Under the pieces are notes generated by a model. The model did not search any database. It saw only the letters and a program-made list of their open reading frames with translations, and was not told where the DNA came from. The translations under genes were made by a program, and so were the position numbers. Positions 8,304-18,164 of a stretch of DNA of 64,000 bases are shown here, piece after piece. Within the stretch, counting starts at the first letter, position 1. Every line of letters starts with the position of its first letter. This DNA comes from Desulfosarcina alkanivorans (GTDB lineage Bacteria; Desulfobacterota; Desulfobacteria; Desulfobacterales; Desulfosarcinaceae): NCBI RefSeq assembly GCF_009688945.1, contig NZ_AP021874.1:2294001-2358000 (forward strand), given 5' to 3'.

Positions 8304-8376
8304 CGGACCTTTTTCCCAGACTGCAACTTTGGTTTTGGTACTTGCCGGTTTTAGGTGGGTTGAAATCTTGTGGGTA

Positions 8377-8460
8377 GTTGGATATCTGAACCGCAGTCAA
8401 GTCGTTTGAAGCAACGCAATCCAGTGGGGTTCGGACCCTGTTTGATCGTAATTTGACAGA
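8377..8460 (+). repeat. dispersed direct repeat, copy 1 (second copy at 24285)
   Basis: The segment starts GTTGGATATCTGAACCGCAG, then TCAAGTC, TTTGAAGCAACGCA, GTTCGGACCCTGTT, TTGATCG and TTTGACA. The same blocks in the same order and orientation lie at 24285-24402, with a 5-bp duplication and a roughly 30-bp insertion there. No coding sequence is seen. The repeat adjoins the start of the accessory region. Confidence 0.75.
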
Positions 8461-8494
8461 TCCCTTTTCCTTGGATACCTCAAATAATTACATA

Positions 8495-9394
8495 CTATGT
8501 GAAAAAACCAACGACGTATCGGACAGCTACAAACAGAACGCAGCAACAAAGGATACCTTTGATGATTCGGGCAGGTACAAATTTCTGAGTTCGAGCGCCC
8601 AGATACATACCCAGAAGTCCACCTAAACCAAACAAAACACCAAGTGTCCAATCTGGTGCAACTGCAAATTCTGTATATACCCACGACAGGTATTGATAAA
8701 AAATCACACCTGCAACTGAGGTGATGAAGGTACCCATCAATGCAGCTCCGGCAACCGTGTAGACAGGCAGACCGATGATTGCCACAAAGAAAGGAGCAAC
8801 AATGGATCCACCGCCAATGCCATAGATCCCGCCTATAATGCCAACCAAAAAGCAGATGACATAGACAATCAAGGGAGAGAATTGAAAGGTTTCACCATCG
8901 TAATCGAATTTTACCTGACGTAGGGTTGACTCAAGTAGCTTAACAATATGCCCTTCTTCCGTTTTGTGTTTTGTGCTGGAACCCTTTTTCTGGCCTTTAT
9001 TTTTGATGACATCCATGAACAACCGGAAGCCGATATACAAAAGGATCATGCCAACAAACAACTTGAAGTTTCTGGGGTCCGGCAGAAATTCGATTCGGAC
9101 CCATGCTCCGATGAAAACTCCAGGTAAAGTGCCAATGATTACAGCCCAAGTTAAAGGCCACAGCATCCGACCTTCTCGTATGTATCGATAGACGCCACTT
9201 GGTATCGCAACAATATTGAAGACCTGATTCGTTGCACTGACGGAGGGAGCCGTGAAGCCCAAAACGCTTACTTGAAAAGGAAGCAGGAGAAATGCCCCGG
9301 ATACACCGGCCATTGATGTAAAAATGGAAACCACAAATGCGACAACGAAGGGTATTAGTGGATTAACCTCGATTCCTGAAATTGGGAAAAACAT
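8495..9394 (-). CDS. TSUP family (TauE/SafE-like) membrane transporter
   Basis: A 299-residue inner-membrane protein with about eight hydrophobic segments in two halves joined by a charged loop near 130-165 (KNKGQKKGSSTKHKTEEG). The halves show the family's small-residue motifs: SMAGVSGAFLLLPF near 27-40 and GGIYGIGGGSIVAPF near 187-202, the internal repeat typical of TauE/SafE. Members export sulfite, sulfoacetate or other organosulfur anions. It has no operon partner here, and GC content drops compared with the molybdenum locus. The substrate is unknown; a link to the Xsc cluster at 33 kb is possible but distant. Confidence 0.88.
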   Translation of the reverse strand: MFFPISGIEVNPLIPFVVAFVVSIFTSMAGVSGAFLLLPFQVSVLGFTAPSVSATNQVFNIVAIPSGVYRYIREGRMLWPLTWAVIIGTLPGVFIGAWVRIEFLPDPRNFKLFVGMILLYIGFRLFMDVIKNKGQKKGSSTKHKTEEGHIVKLLESTLRQVKFDYDGETFQFSPLIVYVICFLVGIIGGIYGIGGGSIVAPFFVAIIGLPVYTVAGAALMGTFITSVAGVIFYQYLSWVYTEFAVAPDWTLGVLFGLGGLLGMYLGARTQKFVPARIIKGILCCCVLFVAVRYVVGFFT

Positions 9395-9757
9395 GCTTTA
9401 ATTTCCGAATAAATGGTATCCTCGTCAACAGATCAGAATAATTTTTATTCAACAAGAAACATACCAGATTTTAAAAAAGACTCAACTTTTTCAAGAGACC
9501 GTAAAGTTTAAACATTTTTATTCTCCTAATAGTTCCCGGCAGTCTGGTGTCAATCAGCTAAAGACAGTTCCCTAAAAAAAAGAAACATATGGTTTACAGG
9601 TGTACGGCTAAGGAAGATTTAAAAGAAAAGAGTTTGGATACCTGAGCATAGACCGTTTCTTTCAGTTCAAGGCCGAAATCATCATGGTGATGGACCCGAA
9701 AGGCTGGACAACCTGACGTATAGGATAAACTCTGAGCCGATTCGTTAAGGGGAGGCC
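9395..9757. other. intergenic stretch with a possible gene fragment
   Basis: AT-rich and without an intact gene. Plus-strand bases near 9636-9714 read GYLSIDRFFQFKAEIIMVMD and then PKGWTT before a stop, which could be the tail of a lost gene but is not recognised. The downstream (left) end of the truncated IS should lie between about 9700 and 9757; I could not fix its terminal repeat. Confidence 0.35.
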
Positions 9758-10198
9758 TCAGGCCGCCTCCGCGAATGGATGAGGAAGGCCGTAATAAACC
9801 TCATCCGGGGTCAGGTTGTCAAGTGCCTGATGAAATCGCTCCTTGTTGTAAAATGAGAACCAGCCGCGAAGGCCTTTCCGCAGATCGGCCCCATTGTTAA
9901 AAGCGCGGAGATAGACATAGTTATACTTCAGGGTCCACCATAGCCTTTCAATAAAAATGTTGTCTTGGGCACGGCCTCTGCCGTCCATACTGATGGCAAT
10001 GCCATGGTCTTTTAGCAAGCCGGTAAAATCGTCACTGGTAAACTGGGAGCCCTGATCGGTGTTGAAAATTTCCGGGGTTCCGTAGCGGCGGATAGCCTCA
10101 TCCACCGCCTCAAGACAAAAGTCGGTCTCCATGGTGTTGGACAACCTCCAGGAAAGCACCTTGCGGCTGTGCCAATCCATGACGGCCACCAAGTATCA
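9758..10198 (-). pseudogene. IS3-family transposase OrfB, C-terminal fragment
   Basis: About 145 residues of an rve integrase core. Visible are LVAVMDWHSRKVLSWRLSNT (start of the core with the first Asp), NTDQGSQFTSDDF (second Asp) and FIERLWWTLKY (the Glu of the DDE triad), and the usual end FYNKERFHQALDNLTPDEVY. A full OrfB is about 280 residues; homology stops abruptly at Y-L-V near 10198 where an in-frame TGA precedes it. No OrfA or left end is seen beyond it, so the insertion sequence is truncated and inactive. Confidence 0.88.
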
Positions 10199-10234
10199 AT
10201 CAAGCAATGTATATTTTACAATAGGTATACCCTA

Positions 10235-10447
10235 TCAGTCTGTTACATTTTTGAATGATAACTTTACCCGAGCACGGTAGTCGGTAATCGTTCCATCTTC
10301 CACCGTCATATCTAATTTCGAAATTTCCGCCACTCTAAGATTCTTCAAAGACTTTGATGCGGTATATACGGCATTTTCCGCTGAAATTTCCCAATTTGCC
10401 TGACTTGTTCCCACCAATTCGATGATTTTGTAAACGCTTTCGCTCAT
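10235..10447 (-). CDS. dodecin family protein
   Basis: A complete 70-residue dodecin that binds flavin (or CoA/flavin) in a hollow dodecamer and is thought to buffer free flavins. Family signatures are all present: SVYKIIELVGTS at 4-15, W19, LRVAEISKLDM near 37-47 and YRARVKLSFK near 57-66. The ATG at 10447 follows AAAGGAGAGATCA; a longer upstream frame has no better start. Unlike the broken copy at 518-731, this frame is intact, with Q-A-N-W in place of the E-T-S-W seen there. It stands alone between a broken transposase and a gene-poor stretch. Confidence 0.92.
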   Translation of the reverse strand: MSESVYKIIELVGTSQANWEISAENAVYTASKSLKNLRVAEISKLDMTVEDGTITDYRARVKLSFKNVTD

Positions 10448-11412
10448 TGATCTCTCCTTTTTGTTTCTAAGTTGATCGTCGAATAAATTGTGAGCAAGAT
10501 CATCCTCAGGCATTCCAAGCTGTCCACCACTCAGATTTACTTGGCAGGATCAGCGATTCTGAGGCATTGAAATGGATTGAAACCATATACGGCTAAAAGC
10601 AAGAAAGGGTGGGTGGGTGGCTTGGCTCACCCTTTCGACTGTGATTATAATCCGACATCGTTGGTATTTTTCAAAGCTTGGTTATAAATTCTGACTCCCT
10701 ACAATCAGCGACCAATTTCGAACGATATTACATAATATCGTCTATCACAAATTTGGTAGGCAACACCAGCGTTGATTAACCCGATGTACCACATGGCATT
10801 TGAATAATAGGATATGTCATTGTATATTAATAATATATGTATCCACCGCCCAGATGGATCGACCACAATAGATTGATGTGGTTTTTGAACAGTTTTCGAC
10901 CCATTTTTCAAAAGATACGCTAAGATTTTAACAGTCCAATTTCTGTAAGAAATTATTATGGTAACCCAACATACTCCTTCCTTAGTGTTGGACGTTGTGT
11001 GGACACACATCATATAGTTCTGAAATTTGATTGAATTATTACATTGTGACAGTTGTAAATAATTTAATTGACATGTTTAGTTCATCACAATTAAGTTTAT
11101 GCATTGACCTCAAATTGATTACTCCCTGCATACATTCGTAGAAGTTTTTTCACTCCTTTAGAAGATTTCTTTGAACTGAGGTCATCCATAAAAAATTTCC
11201 AAACGTCCTATTTTTTCTAATTCTGGTATTGGACCTACAATTTAGAAATAGAAAAGATTCAATCAGAAAGTGATAAATTATTAGCAGTTTAGGTTTTAAC
11301 TGGACTGCAATTTTTTAAAACAAACGCTCTATTATTTTAGGGGGGGTGATACAGGTAGCGAGATCCAAGCGTGTATTTTCATCATTCCATCATAACAAGA
11401 AGGAGGGGTGTT
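10448..11412. other. gene-poor AT-rich stretch with one hairpin
   Basis: No gene is supported. A 102-codon frame on the minus strand (11013-10705) has no ribosome site and no recognisable family. A perfect 9-bp inverted repeat (GAAAGGGTG 10603-10611, CACCCTTTC 10628-10636) lies upstream of the dodecin. The composition is clearly more AT-rich than the flanks, which fits acquired DNA. Confidence 0.45.
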
Positions 11413-12621
11413 ATGAACAATCGATTGGTTACCGTTCTGGCTTTTTTTATTACCGTATCCATTGTGTTTTGCGAAGTATCAAGTGTGTTCGCAAAGACCG
11501 ACATTGTTCCAGGTGGTCCGTGGATCACCGACAACCAAAATGTCAATCTCTCCAGACTCAGTTCCTATGACGAGCTTGTTAAGAGACTCCACCAGATCGA
11601 GAAATCATCCAAAGGGCTGATCGAATTAGAGGTGATCGGGCTAACCAATTACGACAGAAATGTTTACATGGCGAAAGTCGGTGATCCTTCAAGAACGCCT
11701 GTCATGATTATGACTCAGCAACACGGCAACGAGCCGATGACCACTGAAGCGGCCCTTAAGGTGCTCAAGGAATTGGGCACAGGCAGCAAGAATGTTCAAG
11801 GGATTCTGGATGAACTCTATGTACTCATAATTGTGAGGGTAAATCCCGAAGGTTCGGAACTTTTCACCCGTGGTAATGCGGACTTCACTGCTCCCCCACG
11901 TGACTCCAGAAGTTGTTTTGATTCAGATGGGAATGTCGATCCAGCGTTGATCGATCAAGGGCGTGGCGTCTATTCCACCACCTACGTCGATCCTGATGGA
12001 AATCTTTTCTCCAATTACGACATCAACCGCTACCACTGGGAAGACTGGTCCCAAAGCGATCAGATCCTTTGCAATCCAGGTCTGCCTGGTAGGCACTTTG
12101 ACCCCGATCTGTGCCCGGTGCCAGAAGCAGTTGCCGTTATAGAGGCATTCAAAAATTACCGTCCAATCTGGATGGCGGATTTTCACCATCAAGGAACCTA
12201 TGTCACCGATGACGGTGAAAACGTCACCAGTTCCATTCTGTGGCCCCGAAACGAAAATGTAATAGAGGAATTCGTGGATTTGTCCAAGCAACTGTGTGTC
12301 AAGATTTATGACCATATGCAGCAATTCGGTTTCGCCACCATTACTTTGTACCCCGGTGGTACATTTGCGGGAATTGCCAGAAATGCATACGGGCTCGCAG
12401 GTGCAGGCAGCATCCTCGTTGAACTGAAAGGCGGTATCGGGCAAAAGCAAAGCGGCATGATTATCAAACATGCCTACGAACAGATGTGGTCGATTCTTGA
12501 AGCAACTGCAGATGGATCGCTTTACGAGATCGATCCAACAAGGTCTGATGAAATCCCGCCGAGAGGTACCTACTACTATAAAGACATCCCACCCAATGAA
12601 AATGATGATGATGGTGAGTAG
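11413..12621 (+). CDS. secreted M14-family zinc peptidase, paralogue 1
   Basis: A 402-residue exported protein with a signal peptide (hydrophobic 5-22, cleavage probably after VFA-K at about 27). The mature part is an M14 carboxypeptidase-like domain: zinc ligands H104 and E107 in QQHGNEP, the NYDINRYH motif at 201-208 (arginine for substrate carboxylate), a third ligand among H258/H259 (ADFHHQG) and the catalytic glutamate E337 (ILVELKG). The acidic tail PPNENDDDGE is unusual. The ATG at 11413 follows a strong AGGAGGGG. It is followed by a strong hairpin and a second, related peptidase. Likely digests extracellular or periplasmic peptides; amidase activity is possible. Confidence 0.87.
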   Translation: MNNRLVTVLAFFITVSIVFCEVSSVFAKTDIVPGGPWITDNQNVNLSRLSSYDELVKRLHQIEKSSKGLIELEVIGLTNYDRNVYMAKVGDPSRTPVMIMTQQHGNEPMTTEAALKVLKELGTGSKNVQGILDELYVLIIVRVNPEGSELFTRGNADFTAPPRDSRSCFDSDGNVDPALIDQGRGVYSTTYVDPDGNLFSNYDINRYHWEDWSQSDQILCNPGLPGRHFDPDLCPVPEAVAVIEAFKNYRPIWMADFHHQGTYVTDDGENVTSSILWPRNENVIEEFVDLSKQLCVKIYDHMQQFGFATITLYPGGTFAGIARNAYGLAGAGSILVELKGGIGQKQSGMIIKHAYEQMWSILEATADGSLYEIDPTRSDEIPPRGTYYYKDIPPNENDDDGE

Positions 12622-12641
12622 GGTGTAACAATCAAAAACTC

Positions 12642-12675
12642 ATAATAAGCAGGGCTTAATGGCCCTGCTTATTAT
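12642..12675 (+). terminator. strong stem-loop between the two M14 genes
   Basis: Perfect 14-bp arms ATAATAAGCAGGGC (12642-12655) and GCCCTGCTTATTAT (12662-12675) enclose a 6-nt loop. The lower stem is A/T rich and supplies its own short T runs; likely a rho-independent terminator that separates the two peptidase transcripts. Confidence 0.7.
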
Positions 12676-12812
12676 GATTTCTCTCCAACGTACATATCCT
12701 GCCCACAAACGAGTGCTTTTTGTTATGCACGTTTAAAAAAACAAAAATATCCAGATACAGTATCTTGTGCCTGACCTCTATTATAAACCAATAGCAATGA
12801 GAGGAATTTATC

Positions 12813-14090
12813 ATGAAAAAGAAAGTAAAGTTGGTTTTAGCGATTAGCCTGATTCTCCTGTTTTCCAGTTCCACTGCGATGGCACAACCGCAGTCCATTC
12901 CCAACGGACCATGGCTCCAACCAGAGCAATATGTAAACCTGAGTAGTCTATTTCAACCAGATACATTGAATGAGAAATTGCACGAAATTGCGGACCAAGC
13001 GGTGGAAGGGCGTATGGAACTTGAGCTGATTGGTAGCTCAGCGGGTTTCGAATGGCCTATGTACGTGGTAAAATTTGGTTCAGAAGACGAAGATAAAGCA
13101 AAAATACTTATCGATAGTCAGATACATGGTAATGAACCATTGGGGACAGAAGCATTGGTTGAAATGATCAAAGAGCTGGCTACGTCCAATAGTAGTGAAG
13201 TAATAGAAATATTAGACAATGTTGTAGTGTGGGTTATCCCCATGCTAAATCGTGATGGAGCCACCATCTTTGAAAGAGATACGGAGACTTACAGGGGAGA
13301 CGCCCAAACACGACAAAACGTTCAGGATTGGACGCCCGAAGAGTGGGGACTGCCAAATGATTGTTCAGCTCCTTGGTACCACAGAGATGAAACAACTAGA
13401 GGTACACCTGGCTATGATATCAACCGTGACGCTCACCCCCATTTGTTTTTTGACCTTGACAGGCTTCAAGACCAGCATAGTCCGTGTGTCGAGAATCAAA
13501 ACTGGGGAGGCCAACCAGGATTCTATGTAACTCCCGAGGCCAGGGCGTTAAGAAATACTTTCCGGGAATTAATGCCCGATGTCTATATCAATCATCATCA
13601 CCGCGGCAGCAATGTCATATCAGAGGATGATAATCGGAGGGTTTTTTTGCAAATTTATGCTCAGTTTGTTCCCCTGGACAGGGTGGACACAATCATAGAT
13701 GACAGTGTAGAATATTCTTACTCTCTATCTGAGGAATCCTTAGAATTATCTAAAAAGGTAAACGCACTAGTATATAAAAAACTACAAAGGGGTAAGGGCA
13801 ACTCACCTTTTAGTACCATCACTAAATATCCGAGAGTAGAGGATTACTATGGGGGAGAGGGGCTTCCCGGGACCACGTTGGCGTCTTTTTCCATGAACGG
13901 TGCTGCAGTCATGCTTTATGAAGTCACTGCTATAGGTCAAAAAAAGAATGGCATGCTCATCCGGCAAAGTTATATTGGGATTTGGGAAACCCTGTTAGGA
14001 CTTGCCAACGGGGACCTTTACGATGTAGATCCAGACGTTTATGATACAATTCCGGAGGCTGGTCCCAGAATTGGTAATCCTCGGCTTTAA
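12813..14090 (+). CDS. secreted M14-family zinc peptidase, paralogue 2
   Basis: A 425-residue exported protein with signal peptide (hydrophobic 6-20, probable cleavage after AMA at 24). M14 residues are in place: H105 and E108 in QIHGNEP, GYDINRD at 200-206, H261-H263 (INHHHRG) as third ligand and a glutamate in MLYEVTAIG near 376 as catalytic residue. Just after the signal peptide both paralogues share a GPW-x8-VNLS pattern, which supports duplication; identity elsewhere looks modest. The ATG at 12813 has GAGAGGAA upstream. Codon use is AT-rich compared with the flanking metabolic genes. Substrate unknown. Confidence 0.87.
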   Translation: MKKKVKLVLAISLILLFSSSTAMAQPQSIPNGPWLQPEQYVNLSSLFQPDTLNEKLHEIADQAVEGRMELELIGSSAGFEWPMYVVKFGSEDEDKAKILIDSQIHGNEPLGTEALVEMIKELATSNSSEVIEILDNVVVWVIPMLNRDGATIFERDTETYRGDAQTRQNVQDWTPEEWGLPNDCSAPWYHRDETTRGTPGYDINRDAHPHLFFDLDRLQDQHSPCVENQNWGGQPGFYVTPEARALRNTFRELMPDVYINHHHRGSNVISEDDNRRVFLQIYAQFVPLDRVDTIIDDSVEYSYSLSEESLELSKKVNALVYKKLQRGKGNSPFSTITKYPRVEDYYGGEGLPGTTLASFSMNGAAVMLYEVTAIGQKKNGMLIRQSYIGIWETLLGLANGDLYDVDPDVYDTIPEAGPRIGNPRL

Positions 14091-14506
14091 GTCTAAGGCT
14101 GTGCGATCCAGTCCAAAGCTTTAAACTTTTCTAATATTCAGAGAACAGCCCTTAAATCAAGAAGAAACACAGAGATGCGGGCCTGAATGAAAGTAGCCGG
14201 ATTGCCTATCGAAGGCAGTTCGGCTACAGATACTATATTACGATATCTGGATTATAGGCGGGGTCGCGATACATTGAGATCATCTTACCATTTGGAAAAT
14301 ATTGAAATTTTCCTGATATGCTTTGGTGATCTCCACGATACCACGTGAGTCTTTATTCTGGCAAGGTTTGGCTCATTGTGATTATTTTCAAACATCATTG
14401 AAAATTGGAGAGGCTGATATCTACAAGGTTGTTGGAGGCATTAGCGAAATCCGCCATCATTTTTTTGCCTGTGATAGCAAATTGAAAGTCAACTAATCAT
14501 AGGGAA
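14091..14506. other. intergenic region with small hairpins
   Basis: No supported gene. A 53-codon plus-strand frame (from about 14187) begins inside a hairpin (AGCCGGA-TTGCCT paired with AGGCA-GTTCGGCT) and has no recognisable family or ribosome site. Confidence 0.4.
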
Positions 14507-14549
14507 AGGCCAACCACCAGATGTAGCGGTTGGCCTCTCTGATTTTTTG
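14507..14549. terminator. rho-independent terminator-like hairpin
   Basis: AGGCCAACC (14507-14515) and GGTTGGCCT (14528-14536) form a perfect 9-bp stem followed by a T6 run at 14543-14548 on the plus strand. It lies downstream of the leftward regulator gene, so it may end that transcript as well as any rightward read-through. Confidence 0.65.
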
Positions 14550-14670
14550 TCAACCTATCGGTAAACCTTCAGCAGATATCTGCAATTAGCCTTACTGGCA
14601 GCTTTGTTATGGTAAACAAAAAGAGAACCGACCACAATCATCGTTTGATGGACATTGTGCAAACTCGGAG

Positions 14671-16032
14671 TCAATCTTCCATCTGATAATGAGCCAATTT
14701 GTCGTAAAGTGTTCTTCTGCCGATCCCTAAGAAAACGGCCGCTTTGGAGCGATTGCCTTCGGCCAGTCGTAACGCGCGACGAATAGCGTTTTTCTCGGCC
14801 TCTTCCACCGCTTTTTTAAGTAGCACCGGTTCAGAGGAGCTGTCCTCGCAGGCAAATTCCTTGTCCATGCCCCCGGCTCCGAAGCATTCGGAATCGATCA
14901 ACGAACCGTCGGAAAGCAGTACCGCCCGTTCGATCATGTTCTTCAGTTCACGAATATTCCCTTTCCAGGGCAGTTCCATGATTTTTCTTAAAACGGTCGG
15001 GCTCAACTTGGTCACGTCTTTGTTGTGCCGCTGGTTGAATTCGCGCACGAACTGCCCCACAAATTGCAGCAGATCCTCCCGGCGCTCCCTCAAGGCCGGC
15101 AGGTTCAGTGGGATCAGGGAGAGACGATAGTAAAGGTCCTCGCGGAACCCACCCGTATCGACTTCCTTTTTCAGGTCGCGATTGGTTGCGGAGATGAAGC
15201 GGACGTCGATCTTGATGGGGTGGTTGCCGCCAACCGGACGGATCTCCAGTTCCTGGATGGCCCGCAGCAGCTTCACCTGGGTCTGGGGCGGCAGTTCGCC
15301 GATCTCATCCAGGAAAACCGTTCCGCTGTGGGCCTCTTCCAGCAATCCCCGTTTGGCTCGAATGGCGCCGGTGAAGGCTCCTTTGACATGGCCGAACAGT
15401 TCGCTCTCCAGAAGGTTCTCCGGAAGCGCACCGCAATCGATGGTGACGAAGGGGCCTTGGTTGCGGTTGCTGAGAGAATGGATGTGTCTGGCCAACATGG
15501 TTTTTCCGGTGCCGGTTTCCCCTTGAATGAGCACCGAGGTATCTGAGGCTGACACCTTCTCGATGATGGCCATGACCTTTTTCATCGGCCGGCTTTCGCC
15601 GATGATGAGAAGATTATCACAGGCCTCTTCTTCCTCTTCGTCCAGCCTGGAAAGGCGGCGGTGCATCATGCCGAATTCCACGGCGCGCTGGGCCATGATT
15701 TCCAATTCCTGGCGTTTGAAGGGCTTGGTCACATAGTGAAAAGCCCCGATCTTAATGGCCTCCACTGCGCTTTCGATGGTGCCTGCACCGGTGATGATGA
15801 TAAAGGGCAGATCCTTGTCGATGGAGCGGATTTTTTTCAGCAGGTCCATTCCGCTCATGCCCTCCAGGGCCAGATCGGAAATCACCAGATCGTATTCGGT
15901 TTCGGTTAGGGCATTCCAGGCCTCCTCTGCGCTGGCTACGGCGGTGACCGCATACCCTTTGCGCAAAAAGAACCGCTTCAGAAACAAAAGCATCTCCGGC
16001 TCGTCTTCAACGATCAGCAGGCGCGTTTCCAT
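14671..16032 (-). CDS. sigma-54-dependent response regulator (NtrC/AtoC type)
   Basis: A 453-residue three-domain regulator. Receiver domain 1-120 with the acidic pair E9/D10, phospho-acceptor D53 and K103; AAA+ domain about 143-370 with Walker A GETGTGKT at 171-178, the sigma-54 contact loop GAFTGA at 218-223 and a DEIGE Walker B; C-terminal Fis-type helix-turn-helix (GNRSKAAVFLGIGRRTLYDKL region). An acidic run DEEEEE sits in the linker. Its start overlaps the end of the sensor kinase gene by 26 bp, so they are one operon and a cognate pair. The likely target is the divergent transporter operon at 18401, which has a -24/-12-like promoter. Confidence 0.95.
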   Translation of the reverse strand: METRLLIVEDEPEMLLFLKRFFLRKGYAVTAVASAEEAWNALTETEYDLVISDLALEGMSGMDLLKKIRSIDKDLPFIIITGAGTIESAVEAIKIGAFHYVTKPFKRQELEIMAQRAVEFGMMHRRLSRLDEEEEEACDNLLIIGESRPMKKVMAIIEKVSASDTSVLIQGETGTGKTMLARHIHSLSNRNQGPFVTIDCGALPENLLESELFGHVKGAFTGAIRAKRGLLEEAHSGTVFLDEIGELPPQTQVKLLRAIQELEIRPVGGNHPIKIDVRFISATNRDLKKEVDTGGFREDLYYRLSLIPLNLPALRERREDLLQFVGQFVREFNQRHNKDVTKLSPTVLRKIMELPWKGNIRELKNMIERAVLLSDGSLIDSECFGAGGMDKEFACEDSSSEPVLLKKAVEEAEKNAIRRALRLAEGNRSKAAVFLGIGRRTLYDKLAHYQMED

Positions 16033-17995
16033 TGCTTCTCTCCGTTAGAACCGGGAGGTCCACGAACATGGCGGTGCCTCCCAGGTCGCTGTCTTCGACG
16101 GCGACGTTGCCGTCATGTTTTTTCAAAATTCGTGCGGCGACGAACAGGCCCAGCCCGACGCCCTGGGTTTTGCCGCTGGTGAAAAAAGGCTCGAAGATGT
16201 GCGGCCGATGCTCCTCGGGAACGCCTTTGCCGCTGTCTTCGATGCCAATCCGATGGTACCTGCCGGAACCATCTCTGCCGACACGCAGCCGCAGCATGCC
16301 TTCTCCGGACATGCTTTCGACGGCATTGAGCAGCAGATTGATGAACACCTGCTGCAGTTGGTTTTCGTCGCCCCGGACCCAGTGGTTTTCGGCATTCAGG
16401 TCGCGAAGTACCTTGATCTTTTTCAGGCGCGGCTTCAAAAAGTGCAGGCACTCCTCCAGCAGGACGGCGACATCCAGGTCCACCCGGTGAGATGCGTCCG
16501 AAGATGCCTGATCCAACAGGGCCCGGGTGATATTTCCGGCACGAAGCGCATTGCGCCGGATGGCGGTCAGGCTTTCCTGGCTTTCGGCATCGTCCAGTTC
16601 GCCGCTGATCAGGTCCTCCGCATGGGCCAGGATGATGCCGATGGGATTGTTGACCTCGTGGGCCACGCCGGCAGCGATCTTTCCGATGGTCGCCAGGCGC
16701 TCGGAAGCGATCAGTTCCCGCTCCATCAATTTTCGTTTGGTCAGGTCCCGCGCGAAGCAGCATGCCAGCCGTTCCTCTTCGCTGCTGCGACGGAGCCTGG
16801 CGGCCACAAATTCGACGTTGATCCGACGGCCGCTGTGGTTGGTCAGTTCGGTCTCCAGGGATGCGATTTGAGCGGCAAACAGTTCTTCTAAAAAAACACT
16901 GAGTTTTTCTTTGTCTTTGGGGATCACAAGGGACTGCAGCTTACTGGCCAGCAGTTGGTCCTGGGGGATCCGCAGCTTCTCGACGGCACTCTGGTTGGCC
17001 AGACGGATAACGCCCTTTTTATTGATCAGGAACACCATGTCCGGCGACGACTCGATCAACTGCCGATGGCGTTCTTCAGAGACGCTGAGTTGTCCGGTGA
17101 CCTGGGCCACTGTTCGTTTCAGGGCGATGTGCCAGAAAAACAGAAGAAGGGCAACAGCAGCCACACTGGCGGCAACGAGAACAACCAGCGGTGCGAAACG
17201 CTGCCACAGGTAGGATACATAACTTCTCCCCAGCCATTTTTCCCGGACCTGGTCAAGCTGGCCGCTCTTGATCGCCTCTCCCAAGGCCTTGCTCAAGCCC
17301 GAATTCAACGGCTGGTTGTCTTTGGCGATGATCATGGTGAACGGAAAGCGCCCCATGCGGACCCCGGCCTGCCGAATGTTTTGCAACCCGTACTTGCCGA
17401 TCAGATAGGTGGCCATCTGATCGGAATAGTCGATGAATTCCCTGGCCTGCCCGGAGTTGACGATCATCAATGCCTCTTTGACAGACCGCGCCTGGATGAA
17501 GCCGCTTTTTTCGCCCCCAGCTCTGGAAGCTACATACGGCTGATCCCGAACGACAACACTTTTAATGGCTTTCAAAGCAGTGCGGCTCGTTTTGTCATCA
17601 GGATGATGGACAAACAGGTAGCGCTTGACATAGATCAGGATTTCCATGGTGCTGAACTGCTGGCGCTGCGTTTCGTTCAGGGCAATGCCGACGACAAGGT
17701 CCAGGTCGCCGTCTTTTAAGGCCCGCAGCAGATCGGCATCCCTTCCCACCAGATAGCGCGGCTCGGTTGATAGCGCGGCGCTCAACATATTCAGGACGTC
17801 CACGCTGTATCCGCGAACTTCGCTCTCACCTTCATCTTGATAGGAGAAAGGAGGAAATCCCATGGGCACGCCGATGCGCAGCTGTTTTTGGGCAATGGCT
17901 GCCGCCGGAATAGACAGGATCAGTAGTACGCAGAGGCCGAACAGCCAACGGGTTGAACGCGAGTTCATATATTTAGAACGGCTCATTGAATTCAT
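16007..17995 (-). CDS. sensor histidine kinase with periplasmic solute-binding domain
   Basis: About 662 residues. A signal anchor near the N-terminus is followed by a family-3 solute-binding domain (about 35-265; RIGVPMGFPPFSY is its typical first strand), a membrane segment (VVLVAASVAAVALLLFFWHI), a PAS domain and a HisKA/HATPase core with GVAHEVNNP holding the phospho-acceptor His, an N box (NLLLNAVESM) and GLGLFVA. The periplasmic domain should bind a small solute and report it through the PAS linker. Start chosen is ATG 17995; TTG 18013 and ATG 17968 are alternatives with equally weak ribosome sites. It is transcribed away from the importer operon, 400 bp apart. Confidence 0.92.
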   Translation of the reverse strand: MNSMSRSKYMNSRSTRWLFGLCVLLILSIPAAAIAQKQLRIGVPMGFPPFSYQDEGESEVRGYSVDVLNMLSAALSTEPRYLVGRDADLLRALKDGDLDLVVGIALNETQRQQFSTMEILIYVKRYLFVHHPDDKTSRTALKAIKSVVVRDQPYVASRAGGEKSGFIQARSVKEALMIVNSGQAREFIDYSDQMATYLIGKYGLQNIRQAGVRMGRFPFTMIIAKDNQPLNSGLSKALGEAIKSGQLDQVREKWLGRSYVSYLWQRFAPLVVLVAASVAAVALLLFFWHIALKRTVAQVTGQLSVSEERHRQLIESSPDMVFLINKKGVIRLANQSAVEKLRIPQDQLLASKLQSLVIPKDKEKLSVFLEELFAAQIASLETELTNHSGRRINVEFVAARLRRSSEEERLACCFARDLTKRKLMERELIASERLATIGKIAAGVAHEVNNPIGIILAHAEDLISGELDDAESQESLTAIRRNALRAGNITRALLDQASSDASHRVDLDVAVLLEECLHFLKPRLKKIKVLRDLNAENHWVRGDENQLQQVFINLLLNAVESMSGEGMLRLRVGRDGSGRYHRIGIEDSGKGVPEEHRPHIFEPFFTSGKTQGVGLGLFVAARILKKHDGNVAVEDSDLGGTAMFVDLPVLTERSNGNAPADR

Positions 17996-18164
17996 AGTGA
18001 ACAGTATATGCAATCGGCAGGCCTGTCACGGGGCGTGACCGATTTTTGGGTTAAATCATCAACATTATAACTGTTCAAGGCTATTCGATGTCAAACCATC
18101 CGTTCCTTTTCCTGTTCGGCACAATGGCTGGGACGTGCTCTAAAAATGTGCCATTTCCCGCACT

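Noticed and set aside
10705..11013. 102-codon minus-strand frame
   Set aside because: AT-rich region, no ribosome site, no family likeness; chance frames of this length are expected there.
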